Assembly: GCA_028532985.1 (NCBI GenBank)
Contig: JANCIK010000013.1
Coordinates: 1,302,001 to 1,366,000 of the forward strand
Direction of reading: 5' to 3'
Source of the DNA: Stropharia rugosoannulata
Lineage: Eukaryota; Basidiomycota; Agaricomycetes; Agaricales; Strophariaceae
DNA length: 64,000 nt
Shown in pieces: positions 49,573 to 59,610 of this stretch. How positions within the stretch are numbered: the stretch's first letter is position 1; every line of letters starts with the position of its first letter. The notes under the pieces are model-generated. The model did not search any database and was not told the origin of the DNA. It saw only the letters and a program-made list of their open reading frames with translations. Made by a program: the position numbers and the translations under genes.

Positions 49573-51861
49573 ATGCTCCCATTACTCCCCCTGCTGCCAA
49601 CCTCATCCGTCAACGCAGTTTCTGCCGCCAACATCTCCTTTGAAATTCTTCGAGCAGTTTATGATACTGCACCGTCTGCATTCCAGGATGGAATGAATGA
49701 TGATCTGCTTGAAAGCCTGCGCTCTTTTCAAACCGCCATCAGACTCGCCGACCTTGTTGTTATAAAGAAATGGTTGAATGACCAACAACGACAGGTCTTG
49801 GAGGCAGCCATTCAAGCGTCCCTTACAACTCTTAGTAAGTTTTGTAACCACAAAATTGCTAACAAAATTACAATTGACAACGGGAAAACAGGTCCCTACG
49901 AAAATGTCAACCTTTGGGGACAATTCACTTTACAAGAGTGGGAGGTCTTTGCCAATAAAGTCTGTGAACATGCAGATACAATAAAATCCTATACATTTAC
50001 ACCTGAAATGTAAGAGACATGTACATTTTCCTCAAGCAGCAGTTTCTTCAAACAAAATTATTGATGCATCTTACTATTAGAAATATCAAAAATTCATATG
50101 TTATGGGGAAATTTTCTAGTGATGAATATACACAACTTTTGCTTCTTCGGAAACAAAAACAATCATATTCAAAAGAAACAACAAAATATGAGACCATTGA
50201 TACAAGTGAGTACTCCAATAAGAGTCAGGGATTTTAGGAGTTACTAATATATTTTATTTTTGTGGGAAGCACAACGTGTACTAATTTATCAGAGTGATCA
50301 CTACAAGGATGGATGGAAATTCTCATTAATAGTGACAAAAAAGGTAAGAAGGCTTTCACAGTTGTGCTCTGAGTTTTGACACAACCTTGACTATATTTCC
50401 ACAGGAAGTAGGTGCAATGTAACATAGTATGCTACATGAAGTTACTAACTCTATACATTTTGGGCATTTTGTCTAGGCAGTAAGTATATTTCAATGGATG
50501 CAGCCAATATACAAAACATTCAATTTATTTTTAGGATGTATGTAAGCTTTTTCAAACATGATTGATTTTTATTCATTGCCTGGACTTTGCTTGTAGGAGG
50601 TAAATGATATCTTGCATCTTTATGATATGTATCAAGTATTGAATGTTTACTTCTAGCTTGTATGTCTACATTACTTTCTATTAAGAATCAGTCTAATGTG
50701 GTGTTATATATTACTACCTAGGATGTATGTATCAAACCATTGATTTCAGAAGTACTTATTACTGACTACATGACTCTGTAGAAGGTATGTGACCTGCTTT
50801 ATAGCAAATTATACTCTTATTTACAGTATATGTAATTTCTGATATTAGTTGGTATGTGGTCATGAATTTATATATTCCAAGCTAATGTTGCTATTTAGTT
50901 TGTATGTGCCATTTTCAATGGAAGATATGCCAAATTAACAAACATTTAAATGACTTGCATCCAAACTTAGATTGTGAGTTATTACTATTATATCTTACTT
51001 AGATTGAATCAAATTATTTATGCTTTTAGGAAGCAAGTACCTGTTTAACTAATTTCCATGGAGATTCTGACAAGTATTTTCTTCCACTAAAATACAGGAT
51101 GTAAGCAATACAAAGTTTTGGCATCTATTTATTGGATACTAATTTTTGGCAATAATTTGAAGGAGGTATGTGAAAGGGTCTGATATTAATTCTGGCACAT
51201 TTTAAATTGAGTCATTAATCTGCTCTACCCCAGTTTGTAAAATATTCTACATAACCATTTGTCCTTTTCTTACCATTTTACCACTACTTTACAGAAGGTA
51301 TGTGTGCCAAGAACAAGCTATATAATCTTGATTATAACATTACCTTGACTAATAATATTCAGATGGTAAGAAGGATTTTTTTAGCTATATTCTCTGATCT
51401 AACTGCTTTATGTCTAGGTGGTAAGATATGTAATTCATTCAATCAAAAAATGTTCTATTAACAACATTTCCTATATTTCCATTATTTCTAGCATGTGAGT
51501 ATTCTGTTTATTTGAGATACTGTCAACTAATTGCATCTCTAGCATAGAGTATGTCTTAGTCCACTTCTATTGATTATGATAAATACTATATTTATCCAAT
51601 TAATATTTTCATTCTTAGCGTGTATGTGATTTATTCCAATATGTCTAGTCCAACTGTGAATACGATTTATATATTTACAGCTTGTAAGTATTTTTATGTT
51701 CTTCTGGTCATGCTGTACATAATCTGACATAACATTGGTTGCATAGAGAGAACAGAAAATAAGGGATTTGGAATTAGCTATGTGTGTTATCAATTACTTA
51801 TTCAACAATGCTGATAATGTTGCATATATGTAGGGGAGAAGGATATCTGAAGGGTAAATAA
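49573..51861 (+). CDS. Unknown 235-aa protein encoded by 27 exons, 20 of them single codons
   Basis: The start ATG 49573 opens MLPLLPLLPTSSVNAV. Ordinary exons are 49573-49834, 49892-50009, 50081-50205 and 50270-50343, together 579 nt or exactly 193 codons. They read helical, soluble protein: ISFEILRAVYDTAPSAFQDG, WLNDQQRQVLEAAIQA, NLWGQFTLQEWEVFANKV, SSDEYTQLLLLRKQ, QRVLIYQSDHYKDGWKFSLI. From 50405 to 51683 the frame runs through 21 microexons (22 codons; see the array entry). It then enters exon 51747-51781 (REQKIRDLELA) and exon 51834-51861 (MGEGYLKGK, TAA at 51859-51861). Total coding length is 708 nt without an internal stop. Introns are 47-71 nt, GT-AG except one GC-AG, several with TACTAAC-like branch sites. 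The family was not recognised. Base composition is much more AT-rich than the neighbouring genes. The start codon could lie further upstream. Confidence 0.6.
50405..51683 (+). other. Array of 21 consecutive microexons (twenty of 3 nt, one of 6 nt)
   Basis: Each unit is an acceptor AG, one codon, then a donor. First bases and codons: 50405 GAA, 50477 GCA, 50535 GAT, 50597 GAG, 50657 CTT, 50722 GAT, 50782 AAG, 50849 TTG, 50899 TTT, 50971 ATT, 51030 GAA, 51098 GAT, 51163 GAG, 51234 TTT, 51295 AAG, 51363 ATG, 51418 GTG, 51492 CAT, 51543 CATAGA, 51619 CGT, 51681 CTT. Donors are mostly GTATGT, GTAAGT, GTAAGA or GTGAGT; the donor at 51033 is GCAAGT, a consensus GC donor. Acceptors are mainly TAG or CAG, once AAG. 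All introns are phase 0. The encoded peptide is acidic then basic and helix-like, and continues naturally from VTKK into REQKIRDLELA. Confidence 0.6.
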
Positions 51862-52140
51862 GTGCCCACTACTTGCTGCCCTCATATGTGTGACATGTTG
51901 TATTCAAGGTATGTTGCTGTGAAATCTTTTCATTTGATAAAACTGTGACATTATCCGGAACCTGTAGAAGAAATTGGCGCTTACTTTGATTGTGAAGAAT
52001 GCAGACATGGCTAGATACGGAAACTGAATGACAGCACTTGTTTTTTTTTGTATGAACGATTTGGAAATTTGACCGTTTTATGCGTGATTTCTGACAAGGC
52101 AGGAGGTTAATCAAAAAATAGATGTGATTTAATTATTTGA

Positions 52141-52971
52141 ATATATGTAGTGCTGGTAAGCATCTTCATGTTCAAGAATGTGCAGCTTTGAGTTTTGTGG
52201 AATGCAACACATTTGCGGAGGGGGCAGTGGAGGAGGAAAATGAGGAGGGTGCCTGCATTGACATAGATTAGTATGTAATGGTCTCCGATATAGTTTCCGT
52301 ATCAGCCGGTGCAAGTCTTCTTTTGAAATCTTACAAGTTAAAACAGAGAGTCCTCTGGCAATCTCCGTAGCTTTACTCTACTCCATTTCTAGGCTCATGT
52401 CAAACACCTGCTGGCACTTCTCGCTCAAGTTCGTAGTCAGGTCGTAGCGCCATTTGTAAATTTCCATTGCTCAAGTCGCAGTGCGGTGCTTGTATTAGTT
52501 TCTCACAGTGACTTGAACTGTGAAGTTGCTGTTACAAAGTATCCGAAACACTTTTGTACATGAGCCAACAGAGAACTGTACTTTACAGTAGTTCTAATGG
52601 GAAGTAGGTCAATACCTTGACTTATTTCTTGTCATTTCTGTCCATAGTTATAGAACGATGACCAATATATGACGTATGGTAGCTGTCATACAAAGTATAT
52701 ACTCTATGAAAGCGTCACCTATGCTGCTATGCAAGTGCTCATTTATATTGACTACCCAGACCATCCGCTATAGCCTATCCAGCGAGGCTAGTATGTACTC
52801 ATAATCGCTGCCTTTTAATCAACCCCTCTAGTAGATTTCTGATAGGTACCAGCCCCGGAAAACATCCTACAGATCATGGACAGTCTTGAGTCTTTCGCGA
52901 CATCATCTGTATTCGGGCCTGACCAGCGAGGACCAGCACCTGATACAATAGTCAAGTCGTCAGACTCGGTT
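52141..52971 (+). repeat. Segmental duplication, copy B (truncated BTB gene start)
   Basis: Direct copy of 36203-37007. It includes the upstream region and the first codons MDSLESFATSSVFGPDQRG of the BTB gene. It breaks off at GTCAGACTCGGTT, where unrelated AT-rich DNA begins, so this copy cannot encode the protein. Confidence 0.9.
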
Positions 52972-53699
52972 CCATCAGGAAAAACACTTTTTTGAAAAAA
53001 GTCTTTTAATTTTTCAAAAAGACTTAAAAAGACTTAAAAAGACCCCAGGAGACCTGGGTCTCTAGGAGACTTAAAAAGCAAAGTCTCCAGGTATTAAAGT
53101 TAAAAAGACATTAAAAAGACTTTATGAAGCAATAAAAGACAATAAAAAGTGTACTTTAAGACATCACAGTTCTTTAAAAAAAGCAAAAAAAAAGTAATTT
53201 AAAGCGCTCTTGAAGCAATCAAAAGACATCAAGTGCTTCAAATAAAGTATAATAAAAGACCTTGCTAAACATTTAAAAGATATAAAAAAACCACATTAAT
53301 ACATTATCAGGCATATTTAAAGATCCTAAAAGATTCAAACAAGGTCTTTATATAGCATATTAATAGCTTTTGTAGACACTAAGAGAAACAAATAAACCCA
53401 CTTAAAGATATAAAGGCACAACATAATGTCTTTTTTTAAAAAATATAAACATTTTTAGAGCTTTAGAAAGACCTAAAAGAGTACAAAAGAAGACTCTTGT
53501 GATATCTCGTAGTATCTTTAAAACACTTCTCTATAGCACATTAGCAACCTTAGAAAGCTATTTAGAGATCTTATGAGACTTTGCAATCGCTCAAAATAGT
53601 GTATTAATTGTAGCCTTTTATCTAAAATAAGTATACGAGGAATCAAAAGAACGATTATAAAAGAAGGCATTATAAAAGAAGGCTAGATAACAGTATAAA
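52972..53699. other. AT-rich low-complexity stretch with recurring TTAAAAAGAC
   Basis: Begins with AAAACACTTTTTTGAAAAAA and contains many copies of TTAAAAAGAC or AAAAGAC between 53000 and 53300. A small inverted motif (AGGAGACCTGGGTCTC) lies near 53047. No coding frame. It borders the truncated BTB copy on one side and the gene at 53700 on the other. Confidence 0.6.
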
Positions 53700-55632
53700 C
53701 TACAAATCCAGTGGTAATGCTGGCTCTGCCTCTGGTAGTACTGGTATAGTCGCATTCAAAGTTCCGAAATCAAAATCTGCTAAATCATCTGTTTCGTCAT
53801 ACCCAATAAACATATCTGACGAGCTATAAACATAATTAGTAAGGGAAAAAACCAGCGAACAAATTAAACCTACCATAGCTGTTGGAAAGCATCTTGCCTC
53901 CACTTTAAAGCCCATCCACTAGACTTCTGCTCGAGAACCATCCAGTTACCCATATGGCGACTATATCTATAGCAATATGATTAGTAGTGCAAGGTAATAA
54001 GTAATAGCAGAAGCACTGTACAAAACTCTAATAGTCGTTTCGTCAAAATTCTTCCGACTCTTTGTACCATGGCCTTCCTTGAGCTCTTGTAACGAATGCT
54101 CCATCTAAACCAATTGTGAGTAAGGATAGACTAGCGATAAAGTAACATTAATAGAAACATACAGCTGCTAAAGTAATCACAAACATCGATGGTGGTAATG
54201 CCTTGTCTATTGCTAATTGCCAAGTAACCAGAGTCGTCGAACTATTTGCTCGTGTTGCAGTCTTGAACCACAACTCTTCAATTATATGAAGCATCTTCTC
54301 TGACTTGAATGGCTGTCCTCCAGTCGTCTTGGCCTAATACTCCTATTAGTATGTTAAATTATGAAAAAATATTACTTACAGTTGTATCGACTTGATCGTA
54401 CATGAACTTCGCCTTTTCCAGGAGCCAGGTGATAATTTCTTGATCTTTCTTCTTATTGATACCAAGCCCATATGCATTCTGGGTCGCACTGGCAGCAGTA
54501 ATTACCGAGCTCATGAATTGTGAACGAGCATAGGAGATCTAGTACTAGTCAAAATACTTAACCAAATGAAATAATATAACTTGTACTCACATAGCGAATG
54601 ACGAGTGGCTTTGTAGCTCTTTCCTTTGAAACCTGGATAACAAGGGGGGTATTATTGCCTTGCTTAGCAGCTTCACAGAAAGCTGTCCAGCAAGCATCGA
54701 TTCGGTCTGGACCTACCCCAGCAGTCCAGAAGCTTGGGCTATACACCATGTTAAAGCGAAGATACTTCTTCGCCTCTATAGCTGTATCCATAACATATGG
54801 TGGCAAACTATGCTTCGTCACCTTCTTTGAGTGCAAGGAAAACCCACTGTTCTGACTTTCCAAAAACGAAGCAGAAGTCTTAGAGGAGGTTGTTGACGAT
54901 GGTGCAGAGCTCTTGAAAGAGGTTGCCACAGACTCCTGGGATCGCCGAGTCCCAAGCCTCTTCGATGACTATAGAATATTATTCAAGGTTAGTTCTATAT
55001 TGAATAGCTACAAAGTGCTTACTTTATGCTCGGAATCCGATAAAATAATAATCTATATACGATAAGAAGAATAAGTATAGCATATACCGATAGTACTAGT
55101 AGAGAACATACCTCATTTCTGGCCATAGGAATATCATTAACCCCATCGTCATGATCCTCTTCATTGCCTTCATTTTCCCCATCTTCCAAACTATCGTCAG
55201 TAGTATCCCCATCGTGCCTGTTAGTATTTGTCGCTTCGCCAAAAACCTGATTGCCTATGTCGAGTTCTTCCCTGTCGAGATTGTCAACTCTTGGTCGTTT
55301 AGCTGCTCTATTGCTGTCTTCTTCATTACCATCAGAGTCTTTTTCATTCTCGTTTTCCTCGCCCATAAGTCTTTTGTTGCGAGCAGTAATCTCTAGCCAA
55401 ACCCATTAGTATCGTTTCAGCAAGGAGACAAATACATACCTTCTTCTTTCTCAGCCTCAGCTTGCTTTGAAGTACTCGCATGCTGCTTGAGTATCTGTTG
55501 TATCATGTCCTGAGGTATATCATTTATAGTTAAATTCTTTCCCTTGTTAGAAGCTCTTGGCTTCCTTTTCGATGCTGCCGACTTGCTGGAACCAGACTTC
55601 GCTTGGGAGGTAGTGCTTCTGGTGTTGGCCAT
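53700..55632 (-). CDS. Unknown Agaricomycete protein, possibly DUF6532-like, in the Plavaka neighbourhood
   Basis: Start ATG 55632 (MANTRSTTSQAKSGSSKSAA). The N-terminus is basic, then acidic and disordered (KRKPRASNKGKNL, ENENEKDSDGNEEDSNRAAK, DDSLEDGENEGNEEDHDDG). A folded region follows in several exons: KYLRFNMVYSPSFWTAGVG, DRIDACWTAFCEAAKQGNN, ISYARSQFMSSVITAASATQ, KSEKMLHIIEELWFKTATRA, LPPSMFVITLAA, and the end VLEQKSSGWALKWRQDAFQ with LPEAEPALPLDL and the stop at about 53700. Introns are short with GTAAGT-type donors. The order of motifs (a region after 'ARSQF', then 'I...WF', then 'P..M.....A') recalls the DUF6532 domain of Agaricomycetes; this is uncertain. Its orientation matches that of the Plavaka transposase, so it may be a passenger or companion gene. 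Confidence 0.5.
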
Positions 55633-56350
55633 AGGGATAGAAAACAAATAGAAAGCAGTATGAGTAAGCTTGCAAAAATGAATGCTTATAAGCAGGAAGT
55701 AATTGCCAGGTGTATATTTTACGAAGGGAAAGACACGATACGAGCAACTATTTCCGGTCTGACTAAGCTGGAATGGCTTATATAATATAAAAAGATAGCG
55801 ACTACCGAGTACAGCTCTACCATATAGTTTGGTATGCATATTTACTAGACCAGTTATTAATTAAAAAGGATGTGCATCTATCAAGTATATTATCAGATGT
55901 CCATTCATTAGGCATTGGGGCAAGCTTGGGAAATACTGGAAATAGCATGCAACTTTGCCGAATATTTGAGACTGGAATAATTGAGCACCAGGCTTGAGTA
56001 CCTGTCGGATTGGCACCTGCTAAAGGTTCCATCTTTTGATTAGATACATGTTACCATTAGAAACAGATGGCTGGGATGGTATTGGTGAGTACCACTCAAT
56101 ATATGCTAATGGCGAAGTTGGCCAATTGTGAGGGCATCTTGTTGCCCTAAGCGAGTATCCAAAACCTTCGGAAGAGTAAAAATAACCTTTACTCTTCCTA
56201 TTCTTGTGCCTTGATTAAAAGAATTAGAAGTGCTATAGCAACATATAATCTACATACCTATAAGCCCAGTTGACTCTGCTTTATCATTAACCATAGCTAT
56301 AACAGTATCAAATTTTCCTAAACTGTTCTGTTGTGATATTGGAATAGCTT

Positions 56351-57209
56351 TCACTGAGTCTTTTTCCCTGTATTATCGTCATCAAGACTGGTAGGACTAA
56401 AGCGAAGTATGTTGTAGACATCAACTCGTGTAAAGGGTAAAGTAGCCTCAGCTAAAGCTTGTTGCGATAAAGGCTGGGACCGGAGACCATTAATAAAGAC
56501 CTTCAGTGAGTGAATAAAGCCACGAGCATTATGCTTCTCCTGGATTAGAGAAAGCATTCTTTTAGGATAATTGGGATATTTTGCAAGGGATTTGACTGAT
56601 TTTGGTGGTTTATTTAATGGTGTATTCATTTGTAGATTTGCTTCAAAGCCAGTAACTTTTTCCTGTCGTGAAAGCCAAGTAACCATTTGAGGAAACTCAT
56701 CCCGTTGATTACTTGCTCTCCAACCATCCTTTGCAAAGTCGATGTGTAGTCGTTCAAACATCTCAGTGTTATAGTTGTCTGTTGTCCCAAAGAGCTTGAT
56801 AGAATCAACATAATGCAGCAAAGAGTGAAACTTGGGGATATTGAAGTTGTCTCGTACACCAACATTGAGAAAGTATGCTTTGTGTTGGTGAAACCGCTTC
56901 AGAGCATCGGTCAAATACTCTAAAGTAGTTGTATCATGGGTGGGATATTGGGCAATATAGATAAAGTCTAGCAGTGCTGTAATTGCCTGGGCAGCTTGAG
57001 TTGGAATACTTCCGACTAAGCAGCCTAGAAGAATTTTAGCCATGTTTTTCCGTTCAGGCCCAGTTACTTGAGAGAGAGATGTAAATCCATTTTTGAAGTG
57101 GCGAACTCCAAAGGAAGGTGGAAGACTTTGAATTCTCCGATCTAGCTCTCCTTTCTGTAAAAGCTTTCCACACCATGAGATTAGATGCTTTAGGACCCCT
57201 TGATAAACA
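56351..57209 (-). pseudogene. Plavaka-type transposase, C-terminal half
   Basis: Read on the minus strand from about 57209: YQGVLKHLISWCGKLLQKGE, RIQSLPPSFGVRHFKNGFT, SLSQVTGPERKNMAKILLG, DNFNIPKFHSLLHYVDSIKL, DNYNTEMFERLHIDFAKDGW, then a Lys/Pro-rich tail ending about 56351. The motifs 'GVRHFKxG', 'SQVTGxERKxM', 'FNIPKxHxLxHYxxSI' and 'TExxERLHIDFxKxxxRAxN' are those of Plavaka transposases, the CACTA-related elements widespread in Agaricomycetes. The N-terminal half lies at 59611-61338, separated by an inserted 2.4-kb element. Confidence 0.8.
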
Positions 57210-58230
57210 TCACGAAAAAGACTTTTGATCGGAGGGCACTTTAGGAAAGTGCGATCAGATCATCAATTGATGGGGCCTTTAACTACTTTAGGATGTCATG
57301 AGATGCCTTGGCATGTCCTGGCATGCCCTGGCATGCTTTGAATTTCCATGCAACGTGGGGAAATAAAGCCAGCTTGAACGACTTTTCCCACCTTCATTGT
57401 TGATTTTCAAACATTAAAATTATACACATTATGTGGGTGACATGCCCATTTAAGTACTTCAAATAGTGCGATAATTTGATTATGTAAGCCTATCCAATAT
57501 CGCACTAAGTCGACTAAGTCCTCTAAGTTCACTTGCACTTCACTCTCATGTTCCCCACTCCCCTTCCTCAACTTTTCTTGTATGCTTAGGCTCTACTCTA
57601 CTCAGGCAGTCCTTGGTGGCTGCTACCTTGTTAGATCTGGTCTAGAGCTTGGATTTATGTCAGGAGGGCAAATGTGGATGGAATAGGCCCATCCCTATAG
57701 AGATTGCTTTATATCGTCGGAATGGTGAACCGCATTATCAAACGGTTTTTTGGTACGTCTTTAGCTCATTTATACGTTTCTAACGCACCCAAGAACACTC
57801 CAAACGAACCAGTATTCGATGCGCAAACTGGTGATCATTTTGGGACCCCTATTGGAACATATCACCATTTTCTTTCTTTTCTGTTTCTTCCAAGCCCTCG
57901 GTCGCCCCGGATTCATAATGTGGGCAATTATGCGATTCTAACGAACCCAAGACCGAAGATTTTGGATGTCTGGAAGGCCAGAACCAGCTATGTCTCTCTC
58001 CTTCCCCTGTTTTCCGATGTTTTATCGGTTTTAAAGGTATGTATTGGGTTTATTGCATCGTTCTTTTCACATATGAGCTCCTGAAGATTAGGGGATTCTA
58101 TCGAGTACTTGAACGTTCGATTCTGACGCCTGGAAGCCGTCCAACTGTGATGTGCTCCTCCTGCCCCTAGACTTCCTCTGCTTGAAAGTCCCATAACTCC
58201 GGATCCTGTCTACCTTCACTCTCAATTCTT

Positions 58231-59387
58231 TTTGCACCTTCAAGACCATCTTAGTCCTCTGCAAACCGTCCCCAAGATCATGCTAATCCATCCTGTACTT
58301 GCCAAGTACCATCTTATAGGTGTCAAGTGCCCTTAGGACGCATTTTCCCTCATATATCTGTCAATACCCGGCCAAACAGTATGATTTCTGCATTTCCTGG
58401 TTCGTCTCATTAATACCTATTGAACAGTACCATTAATTGCGCGATTTGACAAGCTTGAGGGCGATCTCACTCTGTGTGTCCTCCTTCCCCTGGATGGGAC
58501 AATTTAATTCATAGGTGCGCTTCTGGATATCCTGAGTGTCTCAAACTTTGGGAAAACTTACTCAACTACATAAGGTACCTGCTCCTGCGACGGCTTAATT
58601 TTTGGGGCAACCAAGCGTCCTTCATCTCAAGTTGCTAGTCAACTTCGGAGTTTTGAAGTATTTCTTTGATTCTGACATAGGTTCGTCTCCAATCTCCTTA
58701 ATTCTTTCTATGATGAACTCACCTTGATTGTAGCTTTCTAAAAAGCCCTCAAACGCTATATATCGTCGCTTGGAATCCAAAAATCCGCCATGTGCTCCTC
58801 CTCCCCCTCCCTCCTCCAGGTAAAGTACTTCATATCTTGGGTTCCAGTTCGTATTTTTGGCTAATTCTTTTTGGAGTCTTTTACTATAGATATGTATCGA
58901 CTAATCGACCAGTTTACGGCGTCCGATACGCCCTCAATATCCGATGTCCCTATTGACCATATGACTACTATTGCAGACTTAAATATCATCTCCCTCCTTC
59001 AATTTTCAACAAAGGCCTTCGCAACTTGGCATGTTTATTCACCATTTATGTGGGGTTTGAACGTGTTTCTTACACAAATTTTGAGACTCCTGGATGCCTG
59101 TGAGTAGCCATGTCCTCCTCCATCTCCCTGTCTTGGACTAATTTTGCTCTAAGTCAAGAACAACTTCTTCAATTGCATCGCGGTTTTTTTGAGCTTCTTC
59201 GCGTTAATTCAGGCTTTCTAACGAGCCCCTGAACGCGTTATTCTGAGCAGAATTACCATCTTCATAAGCGCCCTATCACTGTGTTGTATTATATGTATTT
59301 ACATGAATACTGTATTATCTAGTGTAGTTAGAGTCAATATATAACTTGTTTTTTATAAGAAGTTTGAATAGTACTTGTTAAATGGCA
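58231..59387 (+). repeat. 1.15-kb inverted-repeat arm, left copy
   Basis: Its reverse complement recurs at 62329-63455. Landmark pairs: GACTAATTTTGCTCTAAG near 59135 and CTTAGAGCAAAATTAGTC near 62535; GTACTTGTTAAATGGCA at the inner end and TGCCATTTAACAAGTAC at the other. Similarity runs to TTTGCACCTTCAAG at 58231. Confidence 0.85.
58889..59099 (+). other. Open exon-like segment conserved between the two arms
   Basis: The frame reads DQFTASDTPSISDVPIDHMT, then LNIISLLQFSTKAFATWHVY, SPFMWGLNVFLTQIL and LLDA, up to a donor GTGAGT at 59100. The other arm (62594-62810, minus) keeps the same frame and donor with about ten amino-acid changes. It could be one exon of an uncharacterised element-encoded gene. 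Confidence 0.35.
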
Positions 59388-59610
59388 TTATATGTAAACA
59401 TCTTTGAATGATACAAGGCCCATCTGGTGGATCCTAGGATGCCTTGAGCTGCCCTGGATTGCCTTGGGAAAGTTGTACCTGGTTGTTTGCAGAGGGACCT
59501 TGCCCTGAGTGCACCTAAGGGCCCTGGCTGCTTTGCATGCCCTGGCTGCCTTAGGATCTCTAAGGCAGTGCCAGGGAGATACAAAGCCCCTGGGGACAAA
59601 AGTCATTTTC

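Larger units (their letters stand above)
57210..59610. mobile_element. 2.4-kb element inserted into the Plavaka transposase gene
   Basis: Removing about 57210-59610 restores the transposase protein order (…DVLHQLHQ then GVLKHLI…). The two ends resemble inverted repeats: GAAAAAGACTTTTGATC near 57213 and, on the minus strand, GAAAATGACTTTTGTCC from 59610. Both ends carry sub-terminal GGCATGCCCTGGCATG or CCCTGGCTGCC repeats. The flanking TTGATAAAC and CTGATGAAG could be a diverged 9-bp target duplication. The interior holds the left inverted-repeat arm (58231-59387). No transposase was recognised inside. Confidence 0.55.

Noticed and set aside
50234..50425. Minus-strand ORF and other short ORFs across the AT-rich 50-52 kb region
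   Set aside because: These are shadows of the microexon gene; their composition is that of intronic AT-rich DNA.
50785..50848. Extra candidate microexon TATAT after TTACAG at 50827
   Set aside because: It would add 5 nt and shift the frame; skipping it gives a normal 64-nt intron and keeps the frame.
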